Origin: Frondihabitans sp. PAMC 28766
GTDB lineage: Bacteria > Actinomycetota > Actinomycetes > Actinomycetales > Microbacteriaceae
Length of the DNA stretch: 64,000 nt
Direction: 5' to 3'
Assembly: GCF_001577365.1 (NCBI RefSeq)
Contig: NZ_CP014513.1
Location: 1,240,001 to 1,304,000 of the forward strand
Part shown: piece after piece, positions 35,065 through 44,536 of the stretch
Position numbering within the stretch: position 1 is the stretch's first letter
Layout: the number at the start of each line of letters is the position of its first letter
The notes under the pieces: generated by a model
What the model was told of the DNA's origin: nothing
Seen by the model: the letters and a program-made list of their open reading frames with translations, nothing else
Databases searched by the model: none
Made by a program: the position numbers and the translations under genes

Positions 35065-36252
35065 CTAGACGCGCTCGCAGAGCAGTGCTGTGTGCCGCCC
35101 GGCGACACGAGTCAAGATGAGGGTCGCCTCGTTCGACCCCGACAGCTGCAGGCGCTTACGGAAGGCCGCCGGGTCGACGTCGACACCGCGCTTCTTGATC
35201 TCGACGCGGCCGATCCCGCGCTTCTTGAGCTCCTGCCTCAGGCGCTTCTCGTCGAGCGGGAAGGTCTCGAGCACCCTGAAGCACTGCGCGAACGGCGTCG
35301 ACTCCACGAGCGGCGAGGTCAGGTAGGCGATGTCGCGGCTGATCATCGTGGCGTCGAGCTGCCGCGCGAGGTCGCCGATGAGGCGTGCGCGGATGACCCC
35401 GCCGTCGGGCTCGTAGACGTACTCCTGCAGGTCGCCGACCTCGGCGTCCTCGGTGTCGCCCGCGGCGGTCAGCTCGGCGGCCCCGTGGGCGCCGAGCACG
35501 AGTGCGGCGCGCCGGATGCCCGGTCGGGCCAGCGGCCCGAACCACACGCCGACCTCGACCACCGAGCGGTCGACCGAGATCCATTGACATTCGGCGTCGC
35601 CCGGCAGCAGGTCGCGGTCGATGCCGGGGCCGAGCTTCACCCCGGTGGGCAGGCGCTCGGCGAGCCCGAACGCGATGTCGAGAGACGGCGACCAGCTCGC
35701 AGGATCCTGCAGCCGCGTCGTCGAGGAGTGCCCGCTCGTGCGCCGGGCCGGGTCGAGGAAGACGCCGTCGACGCCGGAGAGATCCGCGTCTTCGGCCGAG
35801 CCGAGTCGTACCTCTGCGGCCTCCCACGGGGCGAGGTTGTACGTGGCGACCGCGGCGGTGACCTCGTCGCGGTCGATGGCGACCACCCCGAGCTCGAGGG
35901 CGGCGAAGGCCATCGCGTCTCCGCCGATGCCACAGCCGAGGTCGGCGACGGTCTGGAGGCCGGCGCGGCGGAATCGCCCGGCGTGCGTCGAGGCGACGGG
36001 GAGGCGCGTGGCCTGCTCGAGGCCCGCCTCGGTGAAGAGCATGCGGTCGGCGAAGTCGCCGAACTTGGCGTGGCCCTTGGCGCGCAGGCGGGCCTGCGTC
36101 AACACTGCCGCCACGAGAGCGGGGGAGTGGCCCTGCTTGCGGAGGCCGCTGACCTGCGCGAGCACATCTGATCCTGCCTCGAAGGGCGGCAGGGAGTCGA
36201 GCAGCCGCAGGCCCTCGGGGGTGAGGAGTTCGCGGAGCTCGGAGGTTTCCAT
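35065..36252 (-). CDS. Class I SAM-dependent methyltransferase with THUMP-like domain
   Basis: The 395-residue product has a helical N-terminal part (ELRELLTPEGLRLLDSLPPF), a Rossmann methyltransferase core with LQTVADLGCGIGGDAMAFAA (SAM motif I near residue 100) and GVDGVFLDPARRTSGH (DPAR in place of the DPPY/NPPF catalytic loop), and a C-terminal THUMP-like region (ELKKRGIGRVEIKKRGVDVD, TLILTRVAGRHTALLCERV). This suggests RNA methylation, but the target is unknown. It is transcribed alone towards the DUF4190 gene and is divergent from groES. Confidence 0.85.
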   Translation of the reverse strand: METSELRELLTPEGLRLLDSLPPFEAGSDVLAQVSGLRKQGHSPALVAAVLTQARLRAKGHAKFGDFADRMLFTEAGLEQATRLPVASTHAGRFRRAGLQTVADLGCGIGGDAMAFAALELGVVAIDRDEVTAAVATYNLAPWEAAEVRLGSAEDADLSGVDGVFLDPARRTSGHSSTTRLQDPASWSPSLDIAFGLAERLPTGVKLGPGIDRDLLPGDAECQWISVDRSVVEVGVWFGPLARPGIRRAALVLGAHGAAELTAAGDTEDAEVGDLQEYVYEPDGGVIRARLIGDLARQLDATMISRDIAYLTSPLVESTPFAQCFRVLETFPLDEKRLRQELKKRGIGRVEIKKRGVDVDPAAFRKRLQLSGSNEATLILTRVAGRHTALLCERV

Positions 36253-36309
36253 ACTGCGAGCTTACGGACCGGGACATTTGGAGAATGCCTCCGGACGAGG
36301 CCATTGGAC

Positions 36310-36336
36310 TTGGCACTCGGATTGACCGAGTGCCAG
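36310..36336. promoter_or_regulatory. CIRCE operator 1 (HrcA binding site)
   Basis: TTGGCACTC-N9-GAGTGCCAG has the exact 9-9-9 layout of the CIRCE consensus TTAGCACTC-N9-GAGTGCTAA and a near-perfect match. HrcA should repress groES through it and release on heat shock. Confidence 0.85.
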
Positions 36337-36354
36337 CGGAGCCCTAAGCTTCTT

Positions 36355-36381
36355 CTGGCACTCACCTACGTGAAGTGCTAA
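36355..36381. promoter_or_regulatory. CIRCE operator 2 (HrcA binding site)
   Basis: CTGGCACTC-N9-AAGTGCTAA fits CIRCE with the right half almost perfect. It lies 45 bases after operator 1 (start to start), so groES has two tandem HrcA sites about 105-175 bases before its start codon. Confidence 0.8.
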
Positions 36382-36486
36382 CCACGGATCTCCCGGGCTC
36401 ATGAGAAACGCATGAGTCCATGGAAATCCGTAGTCCACGGATTACAGTTCCGCTGTCGCAGCTCGTTGAGAAAGAAGAGGTCACCC

Positions 36487-36783
36487 GTGTCGGTCAACAT
36501 CAAGCCGCTCGAAGATCGCATCGTCATCCGTCAGGTCGAGGCCGAGCAGACCACTGCCTCGGGCCTCGTGATCCCCGACACCGCCAAAGAGAAGCCCCAG
36601 GAGGGCGAAGTCGTCGCCGTAGGCCCCGGCCGCATCGACGACAACGGCAACCGCGTCCCCCTCGACGTCGCCACGGGCGACAAGGTCATCTACTCGAAGT
36701 ACGGCGGAACCGAGGTGAAGTACGGCGGAGAAGACCTGCTCGTGCTCTCGGCTCGCGACGTTCTGGCGGTCATCGTCAAGTAG
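36487..36783 (+). CDS. groES: Co-chaperonin GroES
   Basis: GroES caps GroEL during protein folding. The 98-residue product has [20 protein letters not shown], the mobile loop region [20 protein letters not shown], and [20 protein letters not shown]. The start is GTG. groEL does not follow: a terminator and an unrelated gene come next, so groEL lies elsewhere. Regulation by HrcA is indicated by two CIRCE elements upstream. Confidence 0.98.
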   Translation: MSVNIKPLEDRIVIRQVEAEQTTASGLVIPDTAKEKPQEGEVVAVGPGRIDDNGNRVPLDVATGDKVIYSKYGGTEVKYGGEDLLVLSARDVLAVIVK

Positions 36784-36795
36784 CACCGCTTCAGC

Positions 36796-36830
36796 CGAAG
36801 GGCCCCTCTCGTCACGAGAGGGGCCCTTCG
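36796..36830. terminator. Strong hairpin terminator after groES
   Basis: A perfect 16-bp stem (36796-36811 with 36815-36830) with loop TCA, 13 bases after the groES stop. No T-run follows, as for most hairpins in this window. Confidence 0.8.
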
Positions 36831-36932
36831 TCGTGCCGATGGCGACCACGGGGCGGGTCAGCGCCAGAATCACCCGCGTGTCCTCTCTTTTGCCGACAGT
36901 CGATGCCGTGAGAACGCTGACCGCGTGCCACG

Positions 36933-37688
36933 ATGGTGTCGATGTCATCGCTCCCCGACGCGAGGCCGACGCCACCCCCGCGTAGTCGCCTCACCGACGC
37001 GCTGTTCGCCGTGGGCCGACCGCTGCTCTACGTCTCGTTCGCGCTCTACCAGCTCGAGGTGCGCCGCAACCTCTACCCGCGCGACGCCCCGGTGCTGCGT
37101 GTCGCGGGCGTCGACCCGCTGCGCCTGCTCTTCGTGGGCGACGTCGCCGCCTCGGGGCACGGCGTCCTGAGCCACGGGCTGACGGTCGCCACGCGGACGG
37201 CCGAGCACATCGCGAGCGAGTCGAATCGGGGTGCCGTCTGGTCGATCGTCGCCGAGCCCGACCTCACGCTGCGGAAGCTCGCCTCGCGCCGCTCCTTCGA
37301 CGCCGAGGGGGTCGAGGTCGCCTTCCTCCTGCTCGGCATCCCCGACGTCCTCCTCAGCACCAGGCCCGAGCGTTGGGCCGCCCATCTCGAGACCGTGACG
37401 CGCAGGATCCAGGCCGAGTCGGGTCTCCGCGCCTGTCGCGTCTTCATCTCGGGCATCCCCCCGCTGTCGGATTTCCGCCCCATCGGCATGGCCGTCCGCC
37501 GCGTCATCAACCAGCAGGTCGAGCGTCTCAACGCGGCCAGCGCCGAGGTCGCGGCGGTGACGCCTGGCCTCACGTTCGTGCCCTTCCCCACGTGGCGCAT
37601 CGGCGACATGTACATCAAGCGGATGTTCTCGTGGAAGACGATGCACGATGCGTGGGCCGAGACGCTTGCGTCTTCGTTGCGGCGCTGA
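36933..37688 (+). CDS. Possible SGNH-fold hydrolase-like protein
   Basis: A 251-residue product. LRLLFVGDVAASGHGVLSHG resembles block I of SGNH/GDSL esterases, but the catalytic Ser after Gly-Asp is Val here. EVAFLLLGIPDVLLSTRPER (resembling the GxND region), RVFISGIPPLSDFRPIGM and the late TFVPFPTWRIGDMYIKRMFS segment follow the expected order. There is no signal peptide; a hydrophobic patch lies near residue 30. If it is an SGNH protein it may be catalytically altered. ATG at 36942 is an alternative start. The last codons lie inside a 26-base tandem repeat. Confidence 0.6.
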   Translation: MVSMSSLPDARPTPPPRSRLTDALFAVGRPLLYVSFALYQLEVRRNLYPRDAPVLRVAGVDPLRLLFVGDVAASGHGVLSHGLTVATRTAEHIASESNRGAVWSIVAEPDLTLRKLASRRSFDAEGVEVAFLLLGIPDVLLSTRPERWAAHLETVTRRIQAESGLRACRVFISGIPPLSDFRPIGMAVRRVINQQVERLNAASAEVAAVTPGLTFVPFPTWRIGDMYIKRMFSWKTMHDAWAETLASSLRR

Positions 37689-37791
37689 CGCTTGCGTCTT
37701 CGTTGCGGCGCTGACGCTTGCGTCTTCGTTGCGGCGCTGACCCTCGCCTCCTCCGTCAAGCGCTGACGCCGGCCTCGTCGGTTGCGCGCTG
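37662..37791 (+). repeat. Five 26-nt tandem repeat units spanning a stop codon
   Basis: Units start at 37662, 37688, 37714 (identical: ACGCTTGCGTCTTCGTTGCG plus GCGCTG) and at 37740 and 37766 (diverged). Unit 1 contains the last codons of the upstream gene (LASSLRR) and the stop lies at the unit boundary, so later units are non-coding copies of a gene end. There are no spacers; not CRISPR. Confidence 0.85.
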
Positions 37792-37810
37792 AGGCCTCCG
37801 CCCGGCCCGG

Positions 37811-37816
37811 TATCGT
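37811..37816 (+). promoter_or_regulatory. -10 element TATCGT for the acetyltransferase gene (leaderless)
   Basis: TATCGT ends 6 bases before the GTG start. The intervening CGGAGG could also serve as a ribosome-binding site if transcription started earlier. Confidence 0.45.
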
Positions 37817-37822
37817 CGGAGG

Positions 37823-38374
37823 GTGCCTTCCGAGATCCAGCTGCCGAGCGGCGCCGTGCTTCGGCCTCTCGCTCTCGGCGATGCCGCGGCGCTCGCGTCT
37901 GCGTACACGGTGAATCGTGACCATCTGGCCCCGTGGGATCCTGTGCGCTCCGAGGCGTTCTTCACCGCGGCCGTGCAGGGCGTCGAGATCGAGCGCCTGC
38001 TGCTCGACCAGGATGAGGGGCGAGCGGTTCCGTTCGTGCTGGTGGCGGCCGAATCGGGCGAGATCGTGGGCCGCGTCAATCTCTCGGGCATCGTCCGCGG
38101 TGTCTTCCACAGCGCCAATCTCGGCTACTGGGTCGACGCGCGCCTGGCCGGGCGCGGCGTCATGTCGGCCGCAGTGGAGGCTGTGGCCCACATCGCCCGC
38201 ACCGAGACCCGGCTGCATCGCCTGCAGGCCGGCACGCTGCTCCACAACGCGGCCTCGCAGGCGGTGCTGCGGCACACCGGCTTCACCGAGATCGGCATCG
38301 CGCCCGATTACCTCTTCATCGCTGGTCGATGGCAGGATCACCGGCTGTTCCAGCGGATTCTGTACGCCGCGTGA
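37823..38374 (+). CDS. GNAT acetyltransferase, RimJ/RimL type
   Basis: A 183-residue product with the GNAT layout of ribosomal-protein or spermidine-type acetyltransferases: VLRPLALGDAAALASAYTVN, SANLGYWVDARLAGRGVMSA (motif A with the acetyl-CoA loop LAGRGV) and NAASQAVLRHTGFTEIGIAP. Substrate unknown; RimJ/RimL relatives acetylate N-termini of ribosomal proteins. It starts with GTG just after a -10 box and stands alone between the tandem repeats and guaB. Confidence 0.88.
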   Translation: MPSEIQLPSGAVLRPLALGDAAALASAYTVNRDHLAPWDPVRSEAFFTAAVQGVEIERLLLDQDEGRAVPFVLVAAESGEIVGRVNLSGIVRGVFHSANLGYWVDARLAGRGVMSAAVEAVAHIARTETRLHRLQAGTLLHNAASQAVLRHTGFTEIGIAPDYLFIAGRWQDHRLFQRILYAA

Positions 38375-40003
<1,629 letters not shown>

Positions 40004-40012
40004 CCCCTCCCC

Positions 40013-40070
40013 CCCGTTTTACCTATAGGTGCGGCCCTCCCGACAGGAAACTTCCTGTCGGCGGGGCCGC
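40013..40070. repeat. Family A inverted-repeat element, copy 2 (left arm complete, right arm cut short)
   Basis: The left 24 bases (40013-40036) are identical to the copy at 12675. An internal perfect repeat CCGACAGGAA/TTCCTGTCGG (40040-40049, 40052-40061) follows, and the right arm keeps only GGGCCGC before diverging. It begins 9 bases after the guaB stop. Confidence 0.75.
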
Positions 40071-40142
40071 TTCCCTGTGGAGAATGCCTGGGGCCTGTGG
40101 AGAACCGGGCGACCGCCCACATCGGCCCGACACCCTGTCAGG

Positions 40143-41081
40143 ATGCATCTTCCCGCCTGCCCCATCGAGGGTGTCTACGCTGCCCATTCCGTCGCCGACG
40201 ATCGTGCCCTTCGGAGATCCTGCGCACGAGGCGAGATCGTGCGCGTTCGGCGCGGCGCCTACGTCCTGGCCTCGCTGTGGCACCAGGCGCGGCCCCGCGA
40301 GAAGAGCCTGCTGCGGATCGCCGCGGTGAGCTCGACCCGCGGCTTCGCCGACCTGCTGTCGCATCACTCAGCGGCGGCCGTCCTGGGCATCCGGACTCTC
40401 AGCGAAGACGACCGGGTGCACATCGTCGACCCCCGAGCGCGGACGACCAGAACAGTCAGCGGTCTCGTCATCCACGCGGGCAGCCCGGATCGACACGAAG
40501 CTCTCGGTCTCGAGCCCTTCCGAGCGACCGGCACAGCGCGGACGGCGGCCGACCTCGCGCTGACCACGCCGTTTCGGGACGGCGTCGCCGCTCTGGACTC
40601 CGCGCTGCACCAGCAGGAGACGGAAGACGGTCGAGAAGTGCTTCTCGCCGCAGTGAGGCGCGAAGTGGATGCGAGCGAGCGCGTCCACGGGCAGAAGACG
40701 GCTCGACGCGTGCTCGAGTTCGCCGACCATGGGGCCGCCAACCCGGGTGAGAGTGCGTCCCGCGTCGTCATGGCCGAGCTCGGCTTCGCTTCGCCGCGAC
40801 TGCAGGAGCCGTTCGACATCGGCCGCGGCACGAACGCCTTCGTCGACTTCTGGTGGGAGCGCGCCGGTGTCGTCGGCGAGTTCGACGGCTTCGAGAAATA
40901 CTCCGACCCCGGGATGCTGAACGGGCGAACGCCGTCCGACGTCGTCGTCGCGGAGAAAGAACGCGAATCGCGTCTCCTGGCCGATCGTCGAGTCCGCCGC
41001 GTCGTGCGGTGGACCTGGGACGACGTCATGCACCCGGACCGCCTCTACCGGCTGCTGGCTCGGGCCGGAGTGCCGCGATAG
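40143..41081 (+). CDS. AbiEi-antitoxin-like HTH protein with C-terminal DUF559 / Vsr-like nuclease-fold domain
   Basis: A 312-residue product. The N-terminal half resembles the AbiEi winged-helix and C-terminal antitoxin region common in actinobacterial solo proteins (DDRALRRSCARGEIVRVRRG, YVLASLW, HHSAAAVLGI). The C-terminal quarter has NPGESASRVVMAELGFASPR and VDFWWERAGVVGEFDGFEKY, a DUF559/PD-(D/E)XK-like arrangement, ending RVVRWTWDDVMHPDRLYRLL. No toxin partner gene is adjacent. The gene is flanked on both sides by family A inverted-repeat arms that face each other. Function is unknown; related proteins are frequent, so a simple housekeeping-like role is possible. Confidence 0.75.
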   Translation: MHLPACPIEGVYAAHSVADDRALRRSCARGEIVRVRRGAYVLASLWHQARPREKSLLRIAAVSSTRGFADLLSHHSAAAVLGIRTLSEDDRVHIVDPRARTTRTVSGLVIHAGSPDRHEALGLEPFRATGTARTAADLALTTPFRDGVAALDSALHQQETEDGREVLLAAVRREVDASERVHGQKTARRVLEFADHGAANPGESASRVVMAELGFASPRLQEPFDIGRGTNAFVDFWWERAGVVGEFDGFEKYSDPGMLNGRTPSDVVVAEKERESRLLADRRVRRVVRWTWDDVMHPDRLYRLLARAGVPR

Positions 41082-41106
41082 CCCGCGCGACGCTCCCCGC
41101 AGGGTT

Positions 41107-41164
41107 GCGGCCCGAGCGACAGGAAGTTTCTGTGCGGGGGACGCCTGCCTATAGGTAAAACGGG
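41107..41164. repeat. Family A inverted-repeat element, copy 3 (right arm complete, left arm cut short)
   Basis: CCTATAGGTAAAACGGG (41148-41164) is identical to the right arm at 12734-12750; the left arm keeps only GCGGCCC (41107-41113), and the core ACAGGAAGTTTCTGT is retained. Together with copy 2 it brackets the gene at 40143. Confidence 0.7.
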
Positions 41165-41171
41165 GGACCGG

Positions 41172-41177
41172 TAAGGT
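41172..41177 (+). promoter_or_regulatory. -10 element TAAGGT for guaB3 (leaderless)
   Basis: TAAGGT ends 6 bases before the guaB3 GTG, with no room for a ribosome-binding site. Confidence 0.55.
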
Positions 41178-41183
41178 TGGGGC

Positions 41184-42305
41184 GTGACTGAGGTAGAGAT
41201 CGGCGTCGGCAAGCGCGCCCGCAGAGCGTACGCATTCGACGACATCGCAGTCGTCCCGTCAAGACGCACGCGAGACCCGCGCGACGTCAACGTCGGCTGG
41301 TCGATCGACGCGTTCCAGTTCGAGACCCCGATCATCGCGGCCCCCATGGACAGCGTGATGAGCCCCGAGACGGCGATCCGCATCGGGCAGCTCGGCGGCC
41401 TCGGCGTGCTCGACCTCGAAGGCGTGTGGACGCGGTACGACGACGCCGACGCGATCCTGAAAGAGATCCGCGAGCTGTCCGACGACGCCGCGACCACCAG
41501 GATGCAAGAGATCTACGCCGCCCCCATTCGCCCCGATCTCGTGACCGCTCGTCTGGCCGAGATCCGCGCAGCGGGTGTCGTGGTCGCGGGGGCGCTCAGC
41601 CCTCAGCGCACGCAAGACCTCTACCAGACGGTGGTCGACGCCGGGGTCGACGTGTTCGTGATCCGCGGCACCACCGTCTCGGCCGAGCACGTGTCGAAGA
41701 GCAGCGAGCCGCTCAACCTGAAGAAGTTCATCTACGAGCTCGACGTGCCCGTGATCGTGGGCGGCGCCTCGACCTATACCGCCGCGCTGCACCTCATGCG
41801 CACCGGCGCCGCCGGCGTGCTCGTCGGCTTCGGCGGTGGGGCCGCCTCGACCACGCGTTCCACGCTCGGCATCCACGCGCCGATGGCGACGGCTCTCGCC
41901 GACGTCGCAGGCGCTCGGCGCGACTACCTCGACGAGTCGGGCGGGCGCTACGTGCACGTCATCGCCGACGGTGGCCTCGGCACGAGCGGCGACCTCGTCA
42001 AGGCCGTCGCTGTCGGCGCCGACGCGGTGATGCTCGGCGCGGCCCTCGCTCGCGCCACCGACGTGCCCGGCGGCGGCTACCACTGGGGCGCCGAGGCGCA
42101 CCACCCCGAGCTGCCCCGAGGCCGCCGCGTGCACGTCGGCTCGACCGGCACCCTCGAGAACATCCTCTACGGCCCGACGCCGACGGCCGACGGCACCGCG
42201 AACCTCATGGGCGCCCTGCGCCGCTCAATGGCCACGACCGGCTACAGCGACCTCAAGGAGTTCCAGAAGGTCGAAGTCGTGGTGGCCCCGTACCACCCGC
42301 ACTGA
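41184..42305 (+). CDS. guaB3: GuaB3 family IMP dehydrogenase-related protein
   Basis: A 373-residue TIM-barrel protein of the IMPDH/GMP reductase superfamily without CBS domains. ARRAYAFDDIAVVPSRRTRD and TPIIAAPMDSVMSPETAIRI match the IMPDH N-terminus; VHVIADGGLGTSGDLVKAVA is the phosphate site. The usual catalytic Cys loop is replaced, as is typical of the actinobacterial GuaB3 group. Its reaction is not settled from sequence alone. It starts with GTG directly after a -10 box. Confidence 0.9.
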   Translation: MTEVEIGVGKRARRAYAFDDIAVVPSRRTRDPRDVNVGWSIDAFQFETPIIAAPMDSVMSPETAIRIGQLGGLGVLDLEGVWTRYDDADAILKEIRELSDDAATTRMQEIYAAPIRPDLVTARLAEIRAAGVVVAGALSPQRTQDLYQTVVDAGVDVFVIRGTTVSAEHVSKSSEPLNLKKFIYELDVPVIVGGASTYTAALHLMRTGAAGVLVGFGGGAASTTRSTLGIHAPMATALADVAGARRDYLDESGGRYVHVIADGGLGTSGDLVKAVAVGADAVMLGAALARATDVPGGGYHWGAEAHHPELPRGRRVHVGSTGTLENILYGPTPTADGTANLMGALRRSMATTGYSDLKEFQKVEVVVAPYHPH

Positions 42306-42459
42306 CCGACCTTCCCTACGCCTCGGGCGAACCGAGGGCCCCTCAGGGAATCAGTCGCCCCGGATCCTGGTTGTCTCCACGAACGAGCAGCCCGGCTCCT
42401 CGGCGCACGGCCGACGGTAGGCTGAGACGACTGCCCCTGATTCTTCTGGAGACCAGCCC

Positions 42460-43019
42460 ATGGTTGACGTGCGTCGTGTGAAACTCCCTGGTGTGGGGGT
42501 TCTGCACACCTTCATCACCGACGACGGTGGCAAGTGCGGCGTGATCACGCATCGCTCGGGTCACAGCGACCTCATCACGTTCAGCGACGAGGGCGACGGC
42601 AAGGACGTCAAGAAGGTGTCGCTCCGTCTGAGCGAAGACGAGGCGCACACCCTCGCCGAGCTGCTCGGCGGCACCCGCATCACCGAGTCGCTGTCGGCGC
42701 TCGAGCAGATGCCCGGCCTCAGCATCGACTGGTTCACCGTCGACTACGACGACAACATCGCCGGCCAGCCCCTGGGTGACCTCGCCGCGAAGGGCGTCGT
42801 CGGCCTCACCGTCGTCGCCGTGGTGCGCGGCGAGACCGCCAACCCGGCGCCGTCGGGCGACTTCCGCGTGTTCCCCGGCGACACCCTCGTGGTGGCCGGG
42901 TCACCCGAGAAGGTGGCGAAGGCGTTCTCGTTCTACCGCAGCGGCGGCTTCAAGCCTCCTGTGGCGAGCACCGCCTCGGTCGACTCCCCGCCGGGGCCAG
43001 CCCCTACCCCGGAAGCTAG
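42460..43019 (+). CDS. KhtT-like antiporter regulatory subunit (TrkA-C / RCK_C domain); 3-prime end uncertain
   Basis: The frame encodes MVDVRRVKLPGVGVLHTFIT, a sensing N-terminal part, and a TrkA-C domain (VDYDDNIAGQPLGDLAAKGV, GDFRVFPGDTLVVAGSPEKV) that ends near residue 165 (SFYRSGGFKPP). This matches KhtT, the ligand-binding regulator of K+/H+ antiporters. No stop occurs in this frame until 44202, deep inside the next gene, which is not credible. The end given here is the TAG at 43017-43019 that a one-base shift would reach, 5 bases before the antiporter ATG. A frame error in the GC-rich stretch near 42980-43010 is likely. Confidence 0.65.
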
Positions 43020-43024
43020 CAGGG

Positions 43025-44533
43025 ATGGACCTGGGCGAAGAGCTCCTCGTCCTCGGCATCCTGCTGCTCATCGCCTATGTGCTCGGCCGGCTCGCCAAGC
43101 TCATCGGGTTGCCCACGATCCCCGTGTACATGGTGGTCGGGCTGCTGGCGAGCCCGCACGTCGGCTTCTTCCCGCTGAGCTTCGGGCAGAACAAGATCGA
43201 GCTCATCGCGATCTTCGGCCTGATCCTGCTGTTGTTCAACCTCGGGCTCGAGTTCGACCAGGACGAATTCTTCGGCAACGTCGGCCGCCTCGTGCTCTCG
43301 GGTGGCAGCTACATCTTCGCCAACATGGTCGTCGGGCTCGCGTTCGGCTTCTGGCTGGGCTGGGGCACGCGCGAGGCCCTGATCGTCGCGGGGATCACGG
43401 CGACGTCGTCGAGCGCGATCGTCACCAAGCTGCTCATCGAGCTCGGCCGCCTGGCGAATGCCGAGACGCCGATGATCCTGGGCGTCACCGTCGTCGAAGA
43501 CATCTTCATCGCGATCTACCTCGCCATCGTCTCGGTCGTGCTGAGTGGCGAGACCAACCCGGTGCCCATCATCGGCAAGCTGGTAGTCGCATTCGTCTTC
43601 TTGATCGTCATGTTCACGATCGCGCGAAAAGGCGGGGCACTCGTCTCGCGACTGATGCGCACGCGCGACGACGAGCTCTTCACGGTTCTGTTCTTCGGTC
43701 TGGCCGTGGCATTCGCCGGCATCGGCGAGCTGCTCGGCGTGACCGACGCGATCGGTGCCTTCCTGATCGGCCTGATCTGCGGCGCCACCCGCTACCGCAC
43801 GCGCATCGAGACGTTCGCGCTGCCCATGCGCGACGTCTTCGCCGCGTTCTTCTTCCTCAACTTCGGCCTGGGCCTCAACCCCAGCCTGTTCCCCGAAGTG
43901 CTCTGGCCGGTGCTCGCCGCCTGCCTGATGACGATGCTCGTCAACCTAGGGGCGGGGCAGTTCGTGGCGTGGCTCAACCACCTCGGCCCGAGGGCCGGGC
44001 TCAACACGTCGTTCATCCTGCACAACCGGGGCGAGTTCGCACTGATCCTGGCCACGCTGTCGGCCGGGGCCGGTCTCGACGCGCGCATCCAGCCGTTCGC
44101 CGGGCTCTACGTGCTCGTGATGGCCATCGTCGGGCCGCTCCTTGCCAGCAATTCCGAAAGGATTGGTGGCGTACTCTTGCGTTCGCGGAAGAAAGTCGCT
44201 GATGGCGGCCCACCCCGCACGGCTGCCTCTCGCGGAAGCGAAGAGATAGCTTTGATGGAGGCCGCACTGGCGGGCGAGAGCCTGCCGGGTCGGCCCGACG
44301 AAGTCATGTCGACCGACCTCGACTCCGACGGCACCGAGGTGGCACGCCCAGCGGCGTTCGACCCCGAGTCGTTCGATTTCGAGGCCGACGACGGCGACGA
44401 GAGCGACTCCATCGACGACAGCGACTACGACGACGGTGTCCCGGTCGACCCGGCAGCAGAGCAGGCTGGGCAGCAGTCCGACCAGCGAGCCACCCGGCGA
44501 GCCGAGCCCCGGCAGAGAGACCCCGAGTATTAG
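43025..44533 (+). CDS. Cation:proton antiporter of the CPA2 family (KhtU-like)
   Basis: A 502-residue membrane protein with about 12 hydrophobic segments (LVLGILLLIAYVLGRLAKLI; LIAIFGLILLLFNLGLEFDQ; VAGITATSSSAIVTKLLIEL; VTDAIGAFLIGLICGATRYR). It ends with an acidic Asp/Glu/Ser-rich cytoplasmic tail of about 90 residues. The pairing with a TrkA-C protein immediately upstream is the KhtT-KhtU arrangement that exports K+ for protons. ATG follows AGCAGGG. SURF1 starts 3 bases after its stop. Confidence 0.9.
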   Translation: MDLGEELLVLGILLLIAYVLGRLAKLIGLPTIPVYMVVGLLASPHVGFFPLSFGQNKIELIAIFGLILLLFNLGLEFDQDEFFGNVGRLVLSGGSYIFANMVVGLAFGFWLGWGTREALIVAGITATSSSAIVTKLLIELGRLANAETPMILGVTVVEDIFIAIYLAIVSVVLSGETNPVPIIGKLVVAFVFLIVMFTIARKGGALVSRLMRTRDDELFTVLFFGLAVAFAGIGELLGVTDAIGAFLIGLICGATRYRTRIETFALPMRDVFAAFFFLNFGLGLNPSLFPEVLWPVLAACLMTMLVNLGAGQFVAWLNHLGPRAGLNTSFILHNRGEFALILATLSAGAGLDARIQPFAGLYVLVMAIVGPLLASNSERIGGVLLRSRKKVADGGPPRTAASRGSEEIALMEAALAGESLPGRPDEVMSTDLDSDGTEVARPAAFDPESFDFEADDGDESDSIDDSDYDDGVPVDPAAEQAGQQSDQRATRRAEPRQRDPEY

Positions 44534-44536
44534 AAG

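Noticed and set aside
37662..37791. Possible CRISPR array after the SGNH-like gene
   Set aside because: Head-to-tail 26-base units without spacers.
42460..44202. 580-codon single frame through the KhtT-like gene and most of the antiporter
   Set aside because: After residue 165 it is out-of-frame antiporter sequence; treated as a frame break instead.
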